The position numbers and the translations under genes are program-made. A DNA stretch of 64,000 bases from Phocoena phocoena (Eukaryota > Chordata > Mammalia > Artiodactyla > Phocoenidae), in assembly GCF_963924675.1 (NCBI RefSeq), contig NC_089234.1, positions 57,578,909 to 57,642,908 of the forward strand, given 5' to 3'. Shown here one piece after another: positions 46,901 through 57,600 of this stretch; position 1 is the stretch's first letter; each line of letters starts with the position of its first letter. The notes below the pieces were generated by a model. That model saw nothing but the letters and a program-made list of their open reading frames with translations, did no database searches and was not told the DNA's origin.

Positions 46901-47595
46901 TAAAGTTTCACTTGTGTGGGATCTGGGGCCATTTTTTCCATGTAAATTTCTGAATAAATCAGGACTTAAGAAATGGCCTTTTTACACTGGGAAAAACAGT
47001 CTGTGCCCCCCAACCCCCAGCCCCCCCAAGAAAAAACTTTGTAGGGAAGATTTGTGGACTACTAAAAGATGATTTAAAAACAAATATTCCCATAGCATTA
47101 GAGGAAAAACATTGACCTGTTTTTAGTTTGTTTTTAATATATTTCATATCTGAGCTTCAGCTTCACATTAATTCAGCAGGGAGAAAAACAGCTAGCTAGT
47201 TCCAAATCGGCTTCAAATTTATGGAGGACCAAGTATCTCGTAAGGCCCTGGGACAGAGGCTCAAACGCAGGAAAGACCCAGTATAACAACTCATCTGGCC
47301 TCTGGGATTTCTATCCCACCAGAGGTCAAATGCTGTGGTCTCAGAGGCCATTCGATCCCCCCAAGAGCACTCATTCCTGCAACTTTTTAAACCAACAACT
47401 GTTTAAACTCTTCTTAATAAGTGCCTCAAAACAGCTCTAAAACTGTTTTTTTTTTCCCTTTTTTTTTAAAGTCTTGTTTCCCTAAGTTGGTTTTAAGTTC
47501 CTTCTGAAAAGTAAGGTGCTTAGTTACTGCATTCACCCTAATTTCTGGTCCTCACATTGGGCAATCGGGTCTTGTGTAAGGAACTGTCTCACTTG
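46901..47595. other. single-copy non-coding DNA
   Basis: A C-rich patch at about 47,006-47,028 and T runs at 47,445-47,468. No repeat family recognised. Confidence 0.4.
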
Positions 47596-47916
47596 TTTAG
47601 CCAACAAATACAGAGCATTTACTGGGTGCCAGGCACGATGCTGAGCCCGAGGGGCCCAAACATGAGGAAGAGTTGCTTACGGCTGGAAAGGCAGTCACAC
47701 ACACAAGGAATTGTAACAGTGCGGGGTAAGCATTGTAGAAAGTAATATTCAAAGTATGTGAGAGCAGATTTAACTGAGGGATTCATTCCAGGGGAGTGAA
47801 CGTTTAAAATTCCCCTGCTGACTGAGACTTTATCTATACCGACAACCAGTGAATGGTGGAACAAGAGTGCCAATGGGGAACGGAGACATCTGTACGGAAA
47901 TAAGCAAGGTAAAAAT
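47596..47916 (-). repeat. L2 LINE 3' end, antisense
   Basis: agcatttactgggtgccagg and cacgatgctgagcccgaggg, then agtgaatggtggaacaag, follow antisense L2. The element is cut on the right by a young SINE. Confidence 0.65.
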
Positions 47917-47927
47917 AGGCAAGCTTG

Positions 47928-48134
47928 GGCTTCCCTGGTGGCGCAGTGGTTGGGAGTCCGCCTGCCGATGCAGGGGACACGGGTTCGTGCCCCGGTCTGC
48001 GAGGATCCCACATGCCGCGGAGCGGCTGGGCCCGTGAGCCATGGCCGCTGAGCCTGCGCGTCCGGAGCCTGTGCTCTGCGACGGGAGAGGCCACAGCGGT
48101 GAGAGGCCCGCGTACTGCAAAAAAAAAAAAAAAA
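47928..48134 (+). mobile_element. CHR-type SINE, young short class
   Basis: The head ggcttccctggtggcgcagt is at 47,928. The B-box region gggttcgtgccccgg is near 47,980. The end is gaggcccgcgtactgc and a pure A tail. The perfect duplication aggcaagcttg lies at 47,917-47,927 and 48,135-48,145. The element is close to the copies at 2.4 and 7.96 kb and is probably the youngest group here. Confidence 0.96.
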
Positions 48135-48279
48135 AGGCAAGCTTGTTTGGTCAGGCTCCAAGTAGTTGGAGACAGTATGGTCACAGAAGAAGAAGCGTAC
48201 AGCTGCACACAGAAACGAACACGCAGAACCCCTTTTGTCTCGCACCTGGCCTCCCTGTAAGCCTACCGCGTCAACCCCC

Positions 48280-48665
48280 ACTCCCACCACTGCCTTCTCT
48301 GAGATGCGCTGGCCTTCTTGCTGCTCCTCAAACATGTCAAGCTTGTTCTAGCTCGAGGGCCTCTGAACTTGCTGTTCCCTTTCCCAGGTTCCCAAACCTT
48401 GACACAGCTCAAGCTATCTCATCATTCAGTTCTTTGCTTAAATGTCACTTCTCAGAGCAACGTTTCCTAACGACTCTACCTAAAATAACAGCTGAGCCCG
48501 CTTCTCTGAGACACTCAAACCCCTTACACTCTGCTTTATTTTCTTCACAGCATGCATCGTGACCTGAAATTTTATCATCTGTTTCTCTTCCCTGCTTACT
48601 AGGTTGTAAGCACTATATCCCAAGTTCCTGGTATAAACAGTACAGTAAATATGTAGTGAATCCAT
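48280..48665 (+). repeat. L2 LINE 3' region
   Basis: gggcctctgaacttgctgtt, ccctttcccaggttccc, ttaaatgtcacttctcagag, ctgctttattttcttcacag and ttactaggttgtaagcacta give the L2 order in sense. A long, clear copy. Confidence 0.88.
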
Positions 48666-48799
48666 TAATCCTCATTAACCCCCTGATGCCATTAAGCTAA
48701 TATCCCTGAATTCACACTGTAAAGAAAATTAAGGCCCCAAACCAAAGTCACCACAGACCCTGACTTCCAGACCCTCTGCATAAAGAACAAATAATAATT

Positions 48800-49259
48800 C
48801 AGGCATACCTCGTTTTATTGTGCTTCACATCATTGCACCTCAGACACTGCATTTCTTTTTCAACAAGTTGAAGGTTTGTGGCAACCCTGCATTGAGCAAA
48901 AGTCCATCCATGTTTCTAACGCCACTTGCTCGCTTTCTCTATCTGTCACATGTTGGTAATTCTCACACTACTTCAAACTTTTCCATTATCACTACACTTG
49001 TTACGGTGCTCTGTGATCAGTGATGTTTGATGTTACGACAGCTTACTGAGGGCTCACATGATGGTTAGCAATTTTTAACAATAAAGTCTTTTTAATTAAG
49101 GTATGTACATTTTTTAAGATATATGCTATCGCACATTTAATAGACTACAATATAGTGTTAACATAACTTTTAGATGCACTGGGAAACCAGAAAATTCCTG
49201 TGACTCGCTTTACTACAGTAGTCTGGAAGCAAACCCACGTTATATCCGAGGTACGCCTG
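48800..49259 (+). mobile_element. internally deleted Tigger1-like DNA transposon
   Basis: The terminal inverted repeats are readable: caggcatacctcg at 48,800-48,812 and cgaggtacgcctg at 49,247-49,259, one mismatch apart. A TA follows on the right, as expected for a Tc1/mariner-type insertion; on the left the dinucleotide has mutated. Inner words such as gaaggtttgtggcaaccctg and gtgctctgtgatcagtgatg match Tigger1 ends. At 460 bases it lacks the transposase gene and is non-autonomous. Confidence 0.9.
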
Positions 49260-49997
49260 TACAGAATGGATGCAAAAGGAGCATTTTTGAAATCCAAATA
49301 CAGCCAGAGGAGGGAAATCGCCAAACACCCCCCTCAGAAAAGCCATTGATTAGAAATCTCTGAGATCTTTCTGAAAAATATACATTTAACTCTAACCAGG
49401 TTCCCAGGCTTCCCACAAATCACCACCACACAACGGGAAACCATGTGAGAAGTTATGTTCTGCTTCTGAACATTTAGGCATTTTTATCAATGTTATTTGC
49501 CAGTATAAATATTTTCCCTATAACTTTATATCTAAAATAGGAGTGCACCAAACCGGGACTTATAACGTGCAAAGGAAACAGTTCAGGCTAAGGTATTCAT
49601 GATTTCAGTCATTCTCATAAAACAACAGACGAAATAAAATGTATGACATTCCCAAAGAGGGAGTTTCTCGTGTAATTCATCTTAAAATGCAATGTTCTGT
49701 CATCTCAAGTAACACTTACTGAAAGCAACCATCAATACTTTTTGTCAAAAGCCTGTACTCTGTGTAAAATGTTCCATCAATCTCTATTTACATAAAACAA
49801 AAATGTTTCCGTGTGGTTCTAACACACAGCCGTGCAGTGTCTCCATCTCCACTTTTCATGCTCTGCTGAAAAATAATTTGACTGACACCAGAAAAATAAA
49901 GATGACCCTTAAAGTCTTCAGGAAGGGAAAAGCTACAAGGGGAAATACCTTAGTTTGTTGGACCTTTATGTCCTATTAGACAGAGGGGTTTTTTTTA
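49260..49997. other. single-copy non-coding DNA
   Basis: No recognised repeat or coding signal. Confidence 0.45.
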
Positions 49998-50005
49998 ATC
50001 GTAAG

Positions 50006-50492
50006 ATATATATATATATTTTTTTAATATATCTTTATTGGAGTATAACTGCTTCACGATACTGTGCTAGCCTGTCACACAACAAAGTGAATCAGCCATA
50101 TGCATACATACATCCCCATAACCCCTCCCTCTTGAGCCTCCCTCCCACCCTCCCCATCCCACCCCTCTAGGTGGACACAGAGCACCGAGCTGATCTCCCT
50201 GTGCTATGCGGCTGCTTCCCACTAGCTATCTATTTTACATTCGGTAGTGTACATATGTTCATGCTGCTCTCCACTTTGCCCCATCTTCCCCCTCCCCACT
50301 GTGTTCTCAATGTCTGCGTCTTTACTCCTGCCCTGCCACTAAGGTTCATCAGGACCTTTTTTTTTTTTTTAGATTCCATATATATGTGTTAGCATATGGT
50401 ATTTGTTTTTCTCTTTTTTTTTTGGTGTTTTTCTCTTTCTGACTTACTTCACTCTGTATGACAGACTCTAGGTCCATCCACCTCACTACAAA
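50006..50492 (-). mobile_element. L1 3' UTR fragment, antisense
   Basis: On the + strand the element reads atctttattggagtataact and then tcccacccctctaggtgg, accgagctgatctccctgtg, gctatgcggctgcttcccac and ctaggtccatccacctcac. It is a 5'-truncated cetacean-type L1 tail of the same 3' UTR type as the full-length copy at 26.5 kb. A short TA run adjoins it on the left. Confidence 0.92.
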
Positions 50493-50499
50493 AAAAAAG

Positions 50500-51199
50500 A
50501 AAGAAACAAAATTGAGTTAAGTAAAAACTCCATTTTGCTAGGAAATCCATACCCCCCACACACCAAATGCTTTTATTCAATGGTATGCAAGCCACACTTG
50601 CCGACAACTAATCAACCCTGCAGGTTCTAAACTGGAGCAGGCCACCTCAATCTATTCCAAGGCAGAAATTTTAGCTTTAAGTCCTGCAGAATGTACCACA
50701 TGAGGCTAGAAGAAGGTCATGTCCTGGGGATGTTTATAAAACACACAAATTAAGGTATTAGCCTTTCACCTTGAGGGTCTGAAGATCAAATCCCAGCTTA
50801 GGTAACAAAACAGTAAGTGTCCCCAGCAACCTTTTCCTAACACTGGCTTGTTGAAAACCTAAGGACCCTTTCATGTGACCCACACTGGCGAGGGCCTAGA
50901 AGACAAAGTTAGAAATTGCAGGTCAATACCAAGAAAAACTACTCAATGCCCATCAGACACATTTGAACTTTGCACCCAGTGACCCTTCTGGCCATTCTTC
51001 ATCCTACCCAGATGATTTGAACAGTGAAGGGTTGAGGACTACACAAGAAACAACAGCACTGCTTACATTTTTTGATTCACAACTATAAGGTCCATTAGAA
51101 CATCATGGAACCTTTCATAATTTTTCCTTTCATTCACTCACCCAGTGTGTCTGAGCATCCACTACTCGAGAAGCATGGTGTAGGGGGGGAGCAGGGTAG
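50500..51199. other. single-copy non-coding DNA
   Basis: No recognised repeat or coding signal. Confidence 0.4.
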
Positions 51200-51325
51200 C
51201 CAGAGATGGCTTCCAGTGGCACTGTGAGGTTTGGTCTCGGCCAAACCACTGCCCCTCTCTGAGTCTCCGAACCTTAGTTTCTACACCTATAAAGTGAGAG
51301 AGCGCAGCCAGACTGGTGGTGTTCC
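51200..51325 (+). repeat. MIR fragment
   Basis: tctcggccaaaccactgccc, ctctctgagtctccgaacct and tagtttctacacctataaag follow sense MIR. Confidence 0.7.
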
Positions 51326-51689
51326 CAGCGTATACTGCAGTCCCAGTGGGGGGCAGCAAACACCCTCAAGGTTCTTCTGAGAAGGGAGATAAAGACTGAG
51401 TTGCAGGGTACTGGCCCCTCTTGGACACAGCAGCCTCATCATTACCTGTTAACAGGCTGACAAAGCTGGAGGCCTCATTGTAACCACATCTTTAAAAAAA
51501 AAAAAAAGGAACATGGAGGAAAGAGAACACTCCTAGGCGCTGAGAGTGATGGTGGTAAGTAACCTCTTGGATAGTTTGGGCTTAAAATTCCGTTCTTGGC
51601 CTTTGTTCTCGACTTGAACCTAACGTACATGAGTGGCTGAAATACCAGAGCTTTCACAATCGTTACAAATTCTAGGCTTTAATCAACAA

Positions 51690-52150
51690 TCCACGGGACA
51701 CCTATTATTTGCCCAGCTTACACTGGGTGCAGTGCGGGACATGATGAGGACACCATTTCTGTCCCAATGTCCCCAGGCTTGAACACATAATCCCTTCCAG
51801 ATCAAAAACACTGCAACAAATGGACAGCAAGTGGTCCAGTAAACAGTTCTATTGAGCAATATGGGATGGACAAGTACAATGAAAATTCAGAGGAGAAACA
51901 GCTCATTAAGGACCTGAGTCGCTAGGAAAGGCCTGAAGTCATTAGAACTGGCCCTGTAAGGATGGTTAAGATTTGGGTAGGCTAAAAGAAGGCAATGTTG
52001 AGCAAGCAGGGTAGGCATCTCAGATGGTAAGACTGACATGAGCAAAGCCAAGTGAGGCTGAGGGACAAAGAGAGCACTACATAGCTAAAGCCAACTGACA
52101 AGCAATCTAGTCAGACAGTAAGGAGGCAGGTTTACCTTGCATCACACAAT
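51690..52150 (-). repeat. L2-like fragment, antisense
   Basis: acctattatttgcccagctt, ggaaaggcctgaagtcatta and taaggatggttaagatttgg resemble antisense L2. Weak at the ends. Confidence 0.5.
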
Positions 52151-52164
52151 GCAAATCATCATCC

Positions 52165-52300
52165 AACCAACCTCCCGTTTTACATGATGCCTAGAGTAAT
52201 TCAAGGTGTTGTTCAAAGTCCTAGAGCCAGATTAGTAACAGACGAACCAGAACAGCCCTCATCTGGCGCACTTTCTACTCTACCACACTGCCTCACCACA
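52165..52300 (-). repeat. MIR fragment, antisense
   Basis: cccgttttacatgatgccta, aagtcctagagccagattag and ttctactctaccacactgcc follow the antisense MIR order. Confidence 0.65.
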
Positions 52301-53934
52301 GAAGCACCAGCAATGTTTGTCCCTCCAAAGGGAGGTGGCAGTTCCAATGTGTCAGTTCCAATGTGTAAATATGAGTCTACTTCAACTTCATCCAAAATGC
52401 TTACCGTCTTCCTACTTGATTTTTTTTAAAACCACACCTCATTTTTTCTAGGGTTTCGTTCTGAAAACTCTTGAGCGATTAAGTTCTCTTTGAGGATCAA
52501 GTTCCTCCAAAATGACCTTAGGGTTCTTTTGTCTGGTCATTGCATTAGTGAGCCCATCTTCTCCCCCAAAATACACCAGAAGCAGAAAAGAAAGTAAGAT
52601 GGGAAAATCAAAGAGGAACAAAGTATCTGAATTTGAGTTTTAAACCTTTCACAGAGGGATCTATGACTTGAATAACAAATCTCTAAGCTACTACTGACAT
52701 TACACCTTGTGAAAAGGGGACTAGAGCGAAAAAGAACAAGAGAAAAGAAAGGAAAGAGAGGGATCTAAACTGTCATTCTAGGGCAGAAATCAGAACAGAG
52801 AAGGCTGAGTATTTCAGGTTGTTGATGGGTGTCAATGCTGAGAAGAAAAACTCGGGTGAAATCTTTGTGAGAATGTTCCAGTCGTGCTACAATCCTGAAA
52901 AGGAAAAGGCATCAAAGAATGGGCCAAAGAAAGCAACAACAAATTCATGACAATCCATTTCTAACTTGGAAGATAACAAGAACAGACATCAAAAATACTG
53001 AAGGATTCTAAGACACAGTCATAAAACATTTGTCTCCTGTAAACATAACCAAGTCCCTTCATGGTGGACAGAGATATCACCAAGTAACGGTTTTCATTTA
53101 TTTTGGGCTTGGAGTTTGTGTGTTTTTAATGCAAGTTGTAGATAGAAAGAAATCCTGATGTACAGTTTAAGATCTTACTAAAAAAAAAAAAAAAGTCCCC
53201 TAAATCTGACCCCCCCCCATTACTGAAGTGTACACCTAATTAAGCTTAAAAGGGGAGGAAAAAAGAAAACATCATGTCCATTTCCGTAAGAGTCCTATTT
53301 TGGGATTCAAAATTCTTCAAAAAAGTCAAGCTTGAATTATTCAGCCATTCTGTGGTTTGAATCAAGGTTTTATGAGCATTTTCTGTCCATCAGCAATCAC
53401 GGGTTGGGGGAAAAAGACAAGAGACAACATAACGCAGATGCTATTCTGGGGCTACGTATGTGGCCAGACACGATGCTCAAAGTTGGCTTGCCCGCCAAGG
53501 ACTAACGCACACTTTGGAAAGCAGTCCTTGACTTAAAAGCTAAAGATCAGAAACTACCGTCGTCTTCCATTCTTACTTCTGAAGTTGACTCACGAACTCA
53601 GAAACTCCCAGCCAAATACACACCCACAGCATTGCAGAGAAAGCAAATAAAAGCTTCCAGAGTCAGGATGGCTGGAAACAGTCATAAAGGCCACCCAGTG
53701 CAGTGGTACAACTTTTTCACTAGTTTTTCTTAACTTCTGTTTTCACTACCCCACAAGATAGGCAGTCTCAGAGGGTAGTGTCCACCAAATGTGATGTGCA
53801 CTTAACCGCCCTGCACAGCTCTTAGTACCAGTAGGTGGACAAAGTTATTTGCTGAACTGAACAAAATAGTCGGAGGTGCATATTACAAGCAGCTCACAAC
53901 TGAGCACCAGAATCACTTCAAATATTTGCGTTCA
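52301..53934. other. single-copy non-coding DNA
   Basis: An A run at about 53,180-53,194 and a C run at about 53,210-53,218 are present. No repeat family or exon recognised. Confidence 0.45.
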
Positions 53935-54187
53935 CACACCATGTTCTCTGTGAATGACCTAAATTAAGCCACAAGTGTAGCAGGTCTGTGATGGTGTCTA
54001 AAAGATCAGTGTGTTGACGCCAGGAATAGCCAAGAGGAGACAGACTTGAAATGAGTTCTTGAGGACATCTTCTGAGCCGCTGGATCAACCCGCCCTGAAA
54101 CCTACCCAGACACCTAGCCAATAAGCTTCCTTTATTGCTGAAGCCAACTGGGTTGGGTTTCCTGTCACCTGCAGTCTAACAAGTCCT
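53935..54187 (+). repeat. possible old LTR
   Basis: The stretch contains acctagccaataagcttcct and ttattgctgaagccaactgg, then gggtttcctgtcacctgcag and gagtcctaac-like text. The layout (polyadenylation-like word, then a conserved tail) suggests an ancient LTR. Family not identified. Confidence 0.35.
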
Positions 54188-55137
54188 AACACTATGTTGC
54201 ACATATGGCATGTACATTGTAACAGTTGTCTTTTTATTCCATGATGAACCTTTCAGTCCACTCCATCTATCACCTTCTACAAGGAGCTAACCCTTCCGGT
54301 TGCAAGTAACTGTTACTTTTCTGTGCCCGTGGAAAACTGTTGACTCTTTTTCTGCACTTAGCCTCTGAGTGGACCCAAGTCTCCTAGGGAGAGCTGGGGC
54401 AGGAGAGCTTGCTCAGCACCTGACCACTGCAAGCGTCCTGATCCCAACCCGGCTCACATGAGACAGCAGAGAATAAGTTTCCAAAGTTCCCTAGTCCAAG
54501 ATTTTCCAGAAAGTGATGTCTTCACATAGAACAGCCAAGAAAACATCGATGTGTAAAGACCTCACTTATTATTTATACTAACTTTCACCCAGTCAGTGGG
54601 AGAAACAGTAAGTTTGAGTGTACCCAGAAGTCTCCTACGCCAACCCAGGGGAACGCATCTGTAAATAACTCAGAATTTTCCACCCATGATATCAGTGCTG
54701 CACAAAACCCTTCCGGGCTCTGTTGCTGGCCTTTCCCTGAGGTAGATCCAGATGAAACATGGGTTGCTCCTTTTCTAATTACTGTCAATTTTCTTTGTGA
54801 GTTTTCCTCATTAAAGGGACGAGCAGCCCATCTGAAGGGTAAACGAGTGGTCCGTGAACATCTCAACCTTTCTTGAAACTCACTTTTATGTAGTCAAACC
54901 CCCACTCTGTTCTTTGTTACCCTTCCCTCCTCACAGTTGAAAGGATGCAGAATATTCTATAGTCTGCAGGTGGCTTCTCTTCCCCTAAAATCTCACTGAC
55001 TAGGATATGCTTTTTGAAATTAACCACCCAAATGCATTTCTTTTCTACTTGCTATAAAATAGTCTTCCTCTAATCAATAAGGCACCCTCAACAAACACAG
55101 TGTGTGTTCTGTCTTAAAGTTAGCTAAGGTTGGTCTC
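54188..55137. other. single-copy non-coding DNA
   Basis: No recognised repeat or coding signal. Confidence 0.4.
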
Positions 55138-55218
55138 TCTCATCAGTGTGAGCCTCGTGAGGGCAAGTACATCTCTGCTTTAAATCCTGCAGGGCTTAGA
55201 ACCAGGCTTTATACAAAA
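55138..55218 (+). repeat. L2 LINE 3' end fragment
   Basis: gtgagcctcgtgagggcaag, tacatctctgctttaaatcc and gcagggcttagaaccaggc give the end of L2 in sense. Confidence 0.6.
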
Positions 55219-55223
55219 CCAGC

Positions 55224-55402
55224 CAGTAATTTTCCAACTTGAGTACACATCAGAATCAAGCACAGAGCTCATTAAAAATACAGACCTCTGATTCTCAGTC
55301 CAGGAACTTAGAGCCACTGGGTCTGGGGTAGAGTCTGAAAAACTGTATTTCTAACAAAGTGAATCTGTAGGTTGTCTGCTGACTATACTGAGAACTATTA
55401 AT
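55224..55402 (+). mobile_element. MER5-like DNA-transposon fossil
   Basis: cagtaattttccaacttgag, tacacatcagaatcaagcac, ctgggtctggggtagagtct, and tgtatttctaacaaagtgaa in that order match MER5A. Nearly full length, diverged. Confidence 0.85.
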
Positions 55403-55989
55403 GTAGGCCCTCCATGAGAAAATTTTTTTAAATGAATGAATACAGACTCATTCATTCATGCCACTGTCAGTCCTTTCCCCGGTATACATGACCACCTACA
55501 GCTCCTGGACAACAGAGCCTGACTCTGACAAACTAGCCTCCCTCAACGGCAGAAAGAGTGCCCTCCCCCCAATTTCTTCCTCTGCTCTCAATATGTCAAC
55601 ATCCAGGCTCAAAAATTACATCTGAGGACTCAGACTCCCAAAAGCTCAAAGACAGCAAGCCCAGGACAATTCCAGTATTCAGCACAGAAAAAAAAAAAAA
55701 AAAAAAAAAGAAGAGGAAACTGAGGTTCCAGGGCCATTATGGAATGAGGCAATTAGGAACGCCTTTGTCACATTTCTCCAGGGTCTTCCGGATCTGGCTT
55801 AAAAGTTGTATTTCTAGCAAGAGGTCAAACAAAATGAGGTATCACAGAATATAATGAAGATAGCAATGGGGTGAGTGAAATTCCAAGAGGTCATGAAAAG
55901 TGACATTCGTTTCCTTTTTACAGAAAAAATTTAAAGACTGCCTTGTGCTGTTCACTGACCAATTTTTTTTTCCTTTTTTATAAGGGCCA
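55403..55989. other. single-copy DNA with a long A tract
   Basis: An A tract of about 23 bases at 55,687-55,709 stands alone. No upstream aataaa or flanking duplication was found to make it a retrocopy. Confidence 0.4.
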
Positions 55990-56070
55990 GTGCCTGTCAG
56001 CCCAGCTGGACTGGAAGATCCTTGAGGGCAGTGAACACATGTCCCACTTCTCCTGTACCTTTGTTAAAGT
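55990..56070 (+). repeat. L2 LINE 3' end fragment
   Basis: ctggactggaagatccttga and gggcagtgaacacatgtccc are the usual sense L2 words. Short. Confidence 0.5.
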
Positions 56071-56488
56071 TGAGCACATGCTCATTACTTTGAACTCTTT
56101 ATCAGATAAAGTACGTCTATTTCATTAAGGTTTTTCTGAGCTTTGATCTTATTCTTTCATTTGGAACACATTCTTCTGCTTCTTAATTTGTTCCGCTGCC
56201 TTGGTTTCTATACAGTAGATTGCAGAACCACCTCTTCAAGTCTTAGAGAGGCCTCATGTAAGAGGCGAACCTTGTTTTTCAACCCTGCCCCAGCTCTACT
56301 TTCTTCCGAACCTCTGTGCTTGTCCAAGCATCCTATTATATTTTTAATACTCTCAGTAGGTGAGGATGTGCTAAGACCTGTCAGTGCCCCTGAGGGGAAG
56401 ATCTCAGCACCTACGTTGGCACCTACGTTCAAGTTCAGTCTGACTTCAAGCAAGACCCTCAGGCAGTTTTTTAAAGTATGCAAATTTA

Positions 56489-57600
56489 TACAGTCCTCTG
56501 GTACCACAAGCATAAGCCATGCTGGCCCCCAGAGCCAGGCAGAATGGCAGTGTTCCCTGGGTGGCAGTCACAGAGACTGGGGCTCCAGACAAGTGTATAA
56601 GCTCCTTCCTGGGAGATACTAGTGAGCTGGAGCAAGGAAGAGGGCCAAGATGGCATCCACAGCCTAAGTTCCTTGAAAACAGCTCTACAGGCCATTAAAT
56701 GTGTGCCAAACCTGAAGCCTGCATCTGAGTCCAAAGCACCAGGACAAAGTGGCCTCCTTCACAGAAAGACGGGGGTGTACCTCAGTCCACTGTCTGTTCA
56801 GTGCCCTGGGTATGGGAGCCTGCCAAGAACCGTCTCTCCAATTGCTACAGCCCCACAGGACGCAGGAGTGCAAGCCCCAGCCCTGGCCACCAGAGCCAGA
56901 CGATCAAGGGGCATCCCTTGGGTGGCAGCCACAAAAACCAGGGCAGCAGATGTAAAAATCAGCATACCAGACGTGTGCAAAGCTCCACTCCAAGAGACAC
57001 TGGTACTCTGGAACGTGACAGATGAAGAACACAAAGATAGTGCTCACCCTCTGTGGTCGCTGGAAAGGATTACAGTCAGCCACTAGATGCAGGTTCAGTT
57101 AGAAGCCTGCCCCTTAGGGCACAGCCATGATGATTAGGTCTCATTCACAGAAAGACAGAGCTCCTTGGTCTGTTGCCTCTAGACGTGCCCTGGGGGTGGT
57201 AGCTGTTTAAGAACTCTTTCTCTGTTGGTTACAGTCCTGTGGGACCCAGGTGTGTGTAAGCCCCACTGGCCACCAGAGCCAAGTAACGTAGAGGAGTCCC
57301 CTGGCAGAAGCCACAGAAATTGGGGCATCAGACAGGGGTATGCACTCCTTTCTGGGTGACATCAATTATTAATTATAGTCCCAAGGGACCAGGAATGTAC
57401 GCTACCCTGATCTCCAGAGTCAGGCAGTCAAGAGGCATCTCCGGGATAGCACCCACAAAAACTGGGGCACCAGACATGTGTAAAAGCTTCCAGGAGATAC
57501 TGTGCTCTGGAGCATGGCAAATGGAGAGCATGAAGATGGTGCCTACCAGTCTCCATTCCCAGAGAGTGTTCCAGCAGACTCACCAAACTTGGGAGAAGAA
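56489..57600 (+). repeat. repeated promoter-like units of an L1 5' UTR
   Basis: Four imperfect copies of one unit can be aligned by their shared beginning tacag(t/c)cc: at 56,489, 56,846, 57,230 and 57,374. Spacings are 357, 384 and 144 bases, so the third copy is partial. Each contains a (g)gccaccagagccag-like segment, a ccacaaaaac(t/c)gggg-like segment and a gagatactg-like segment. Copies one and four end with AAGATGG (56,647-56,653 and 57,533-57,539), the YY1-type word. The second has a damaged version (aaagatagt near 57,033). Confidence 0.75.

Noticed and set aside
47619..48335. 238-codon minus-strand frame
   Set aside because: It crosses an L2 fragment, a complete young SINE and part of another L2; the frame is open by chance through repeat DNA.
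53205..53220. Poly-C run as a functional element
   Set aside because: Only about nine C; ordinary low-complexity sequence.
55560..55709. Possible second retrocopy ending in a 23-base A tract
   Set aside because: No aataaa near the tract and no convincing flanking duplication.
56143..56622. 159-codon + strand frame
   Set aside because: Its second half lies in L1 5' UTR repeat units and the first half has no recognisable domain.
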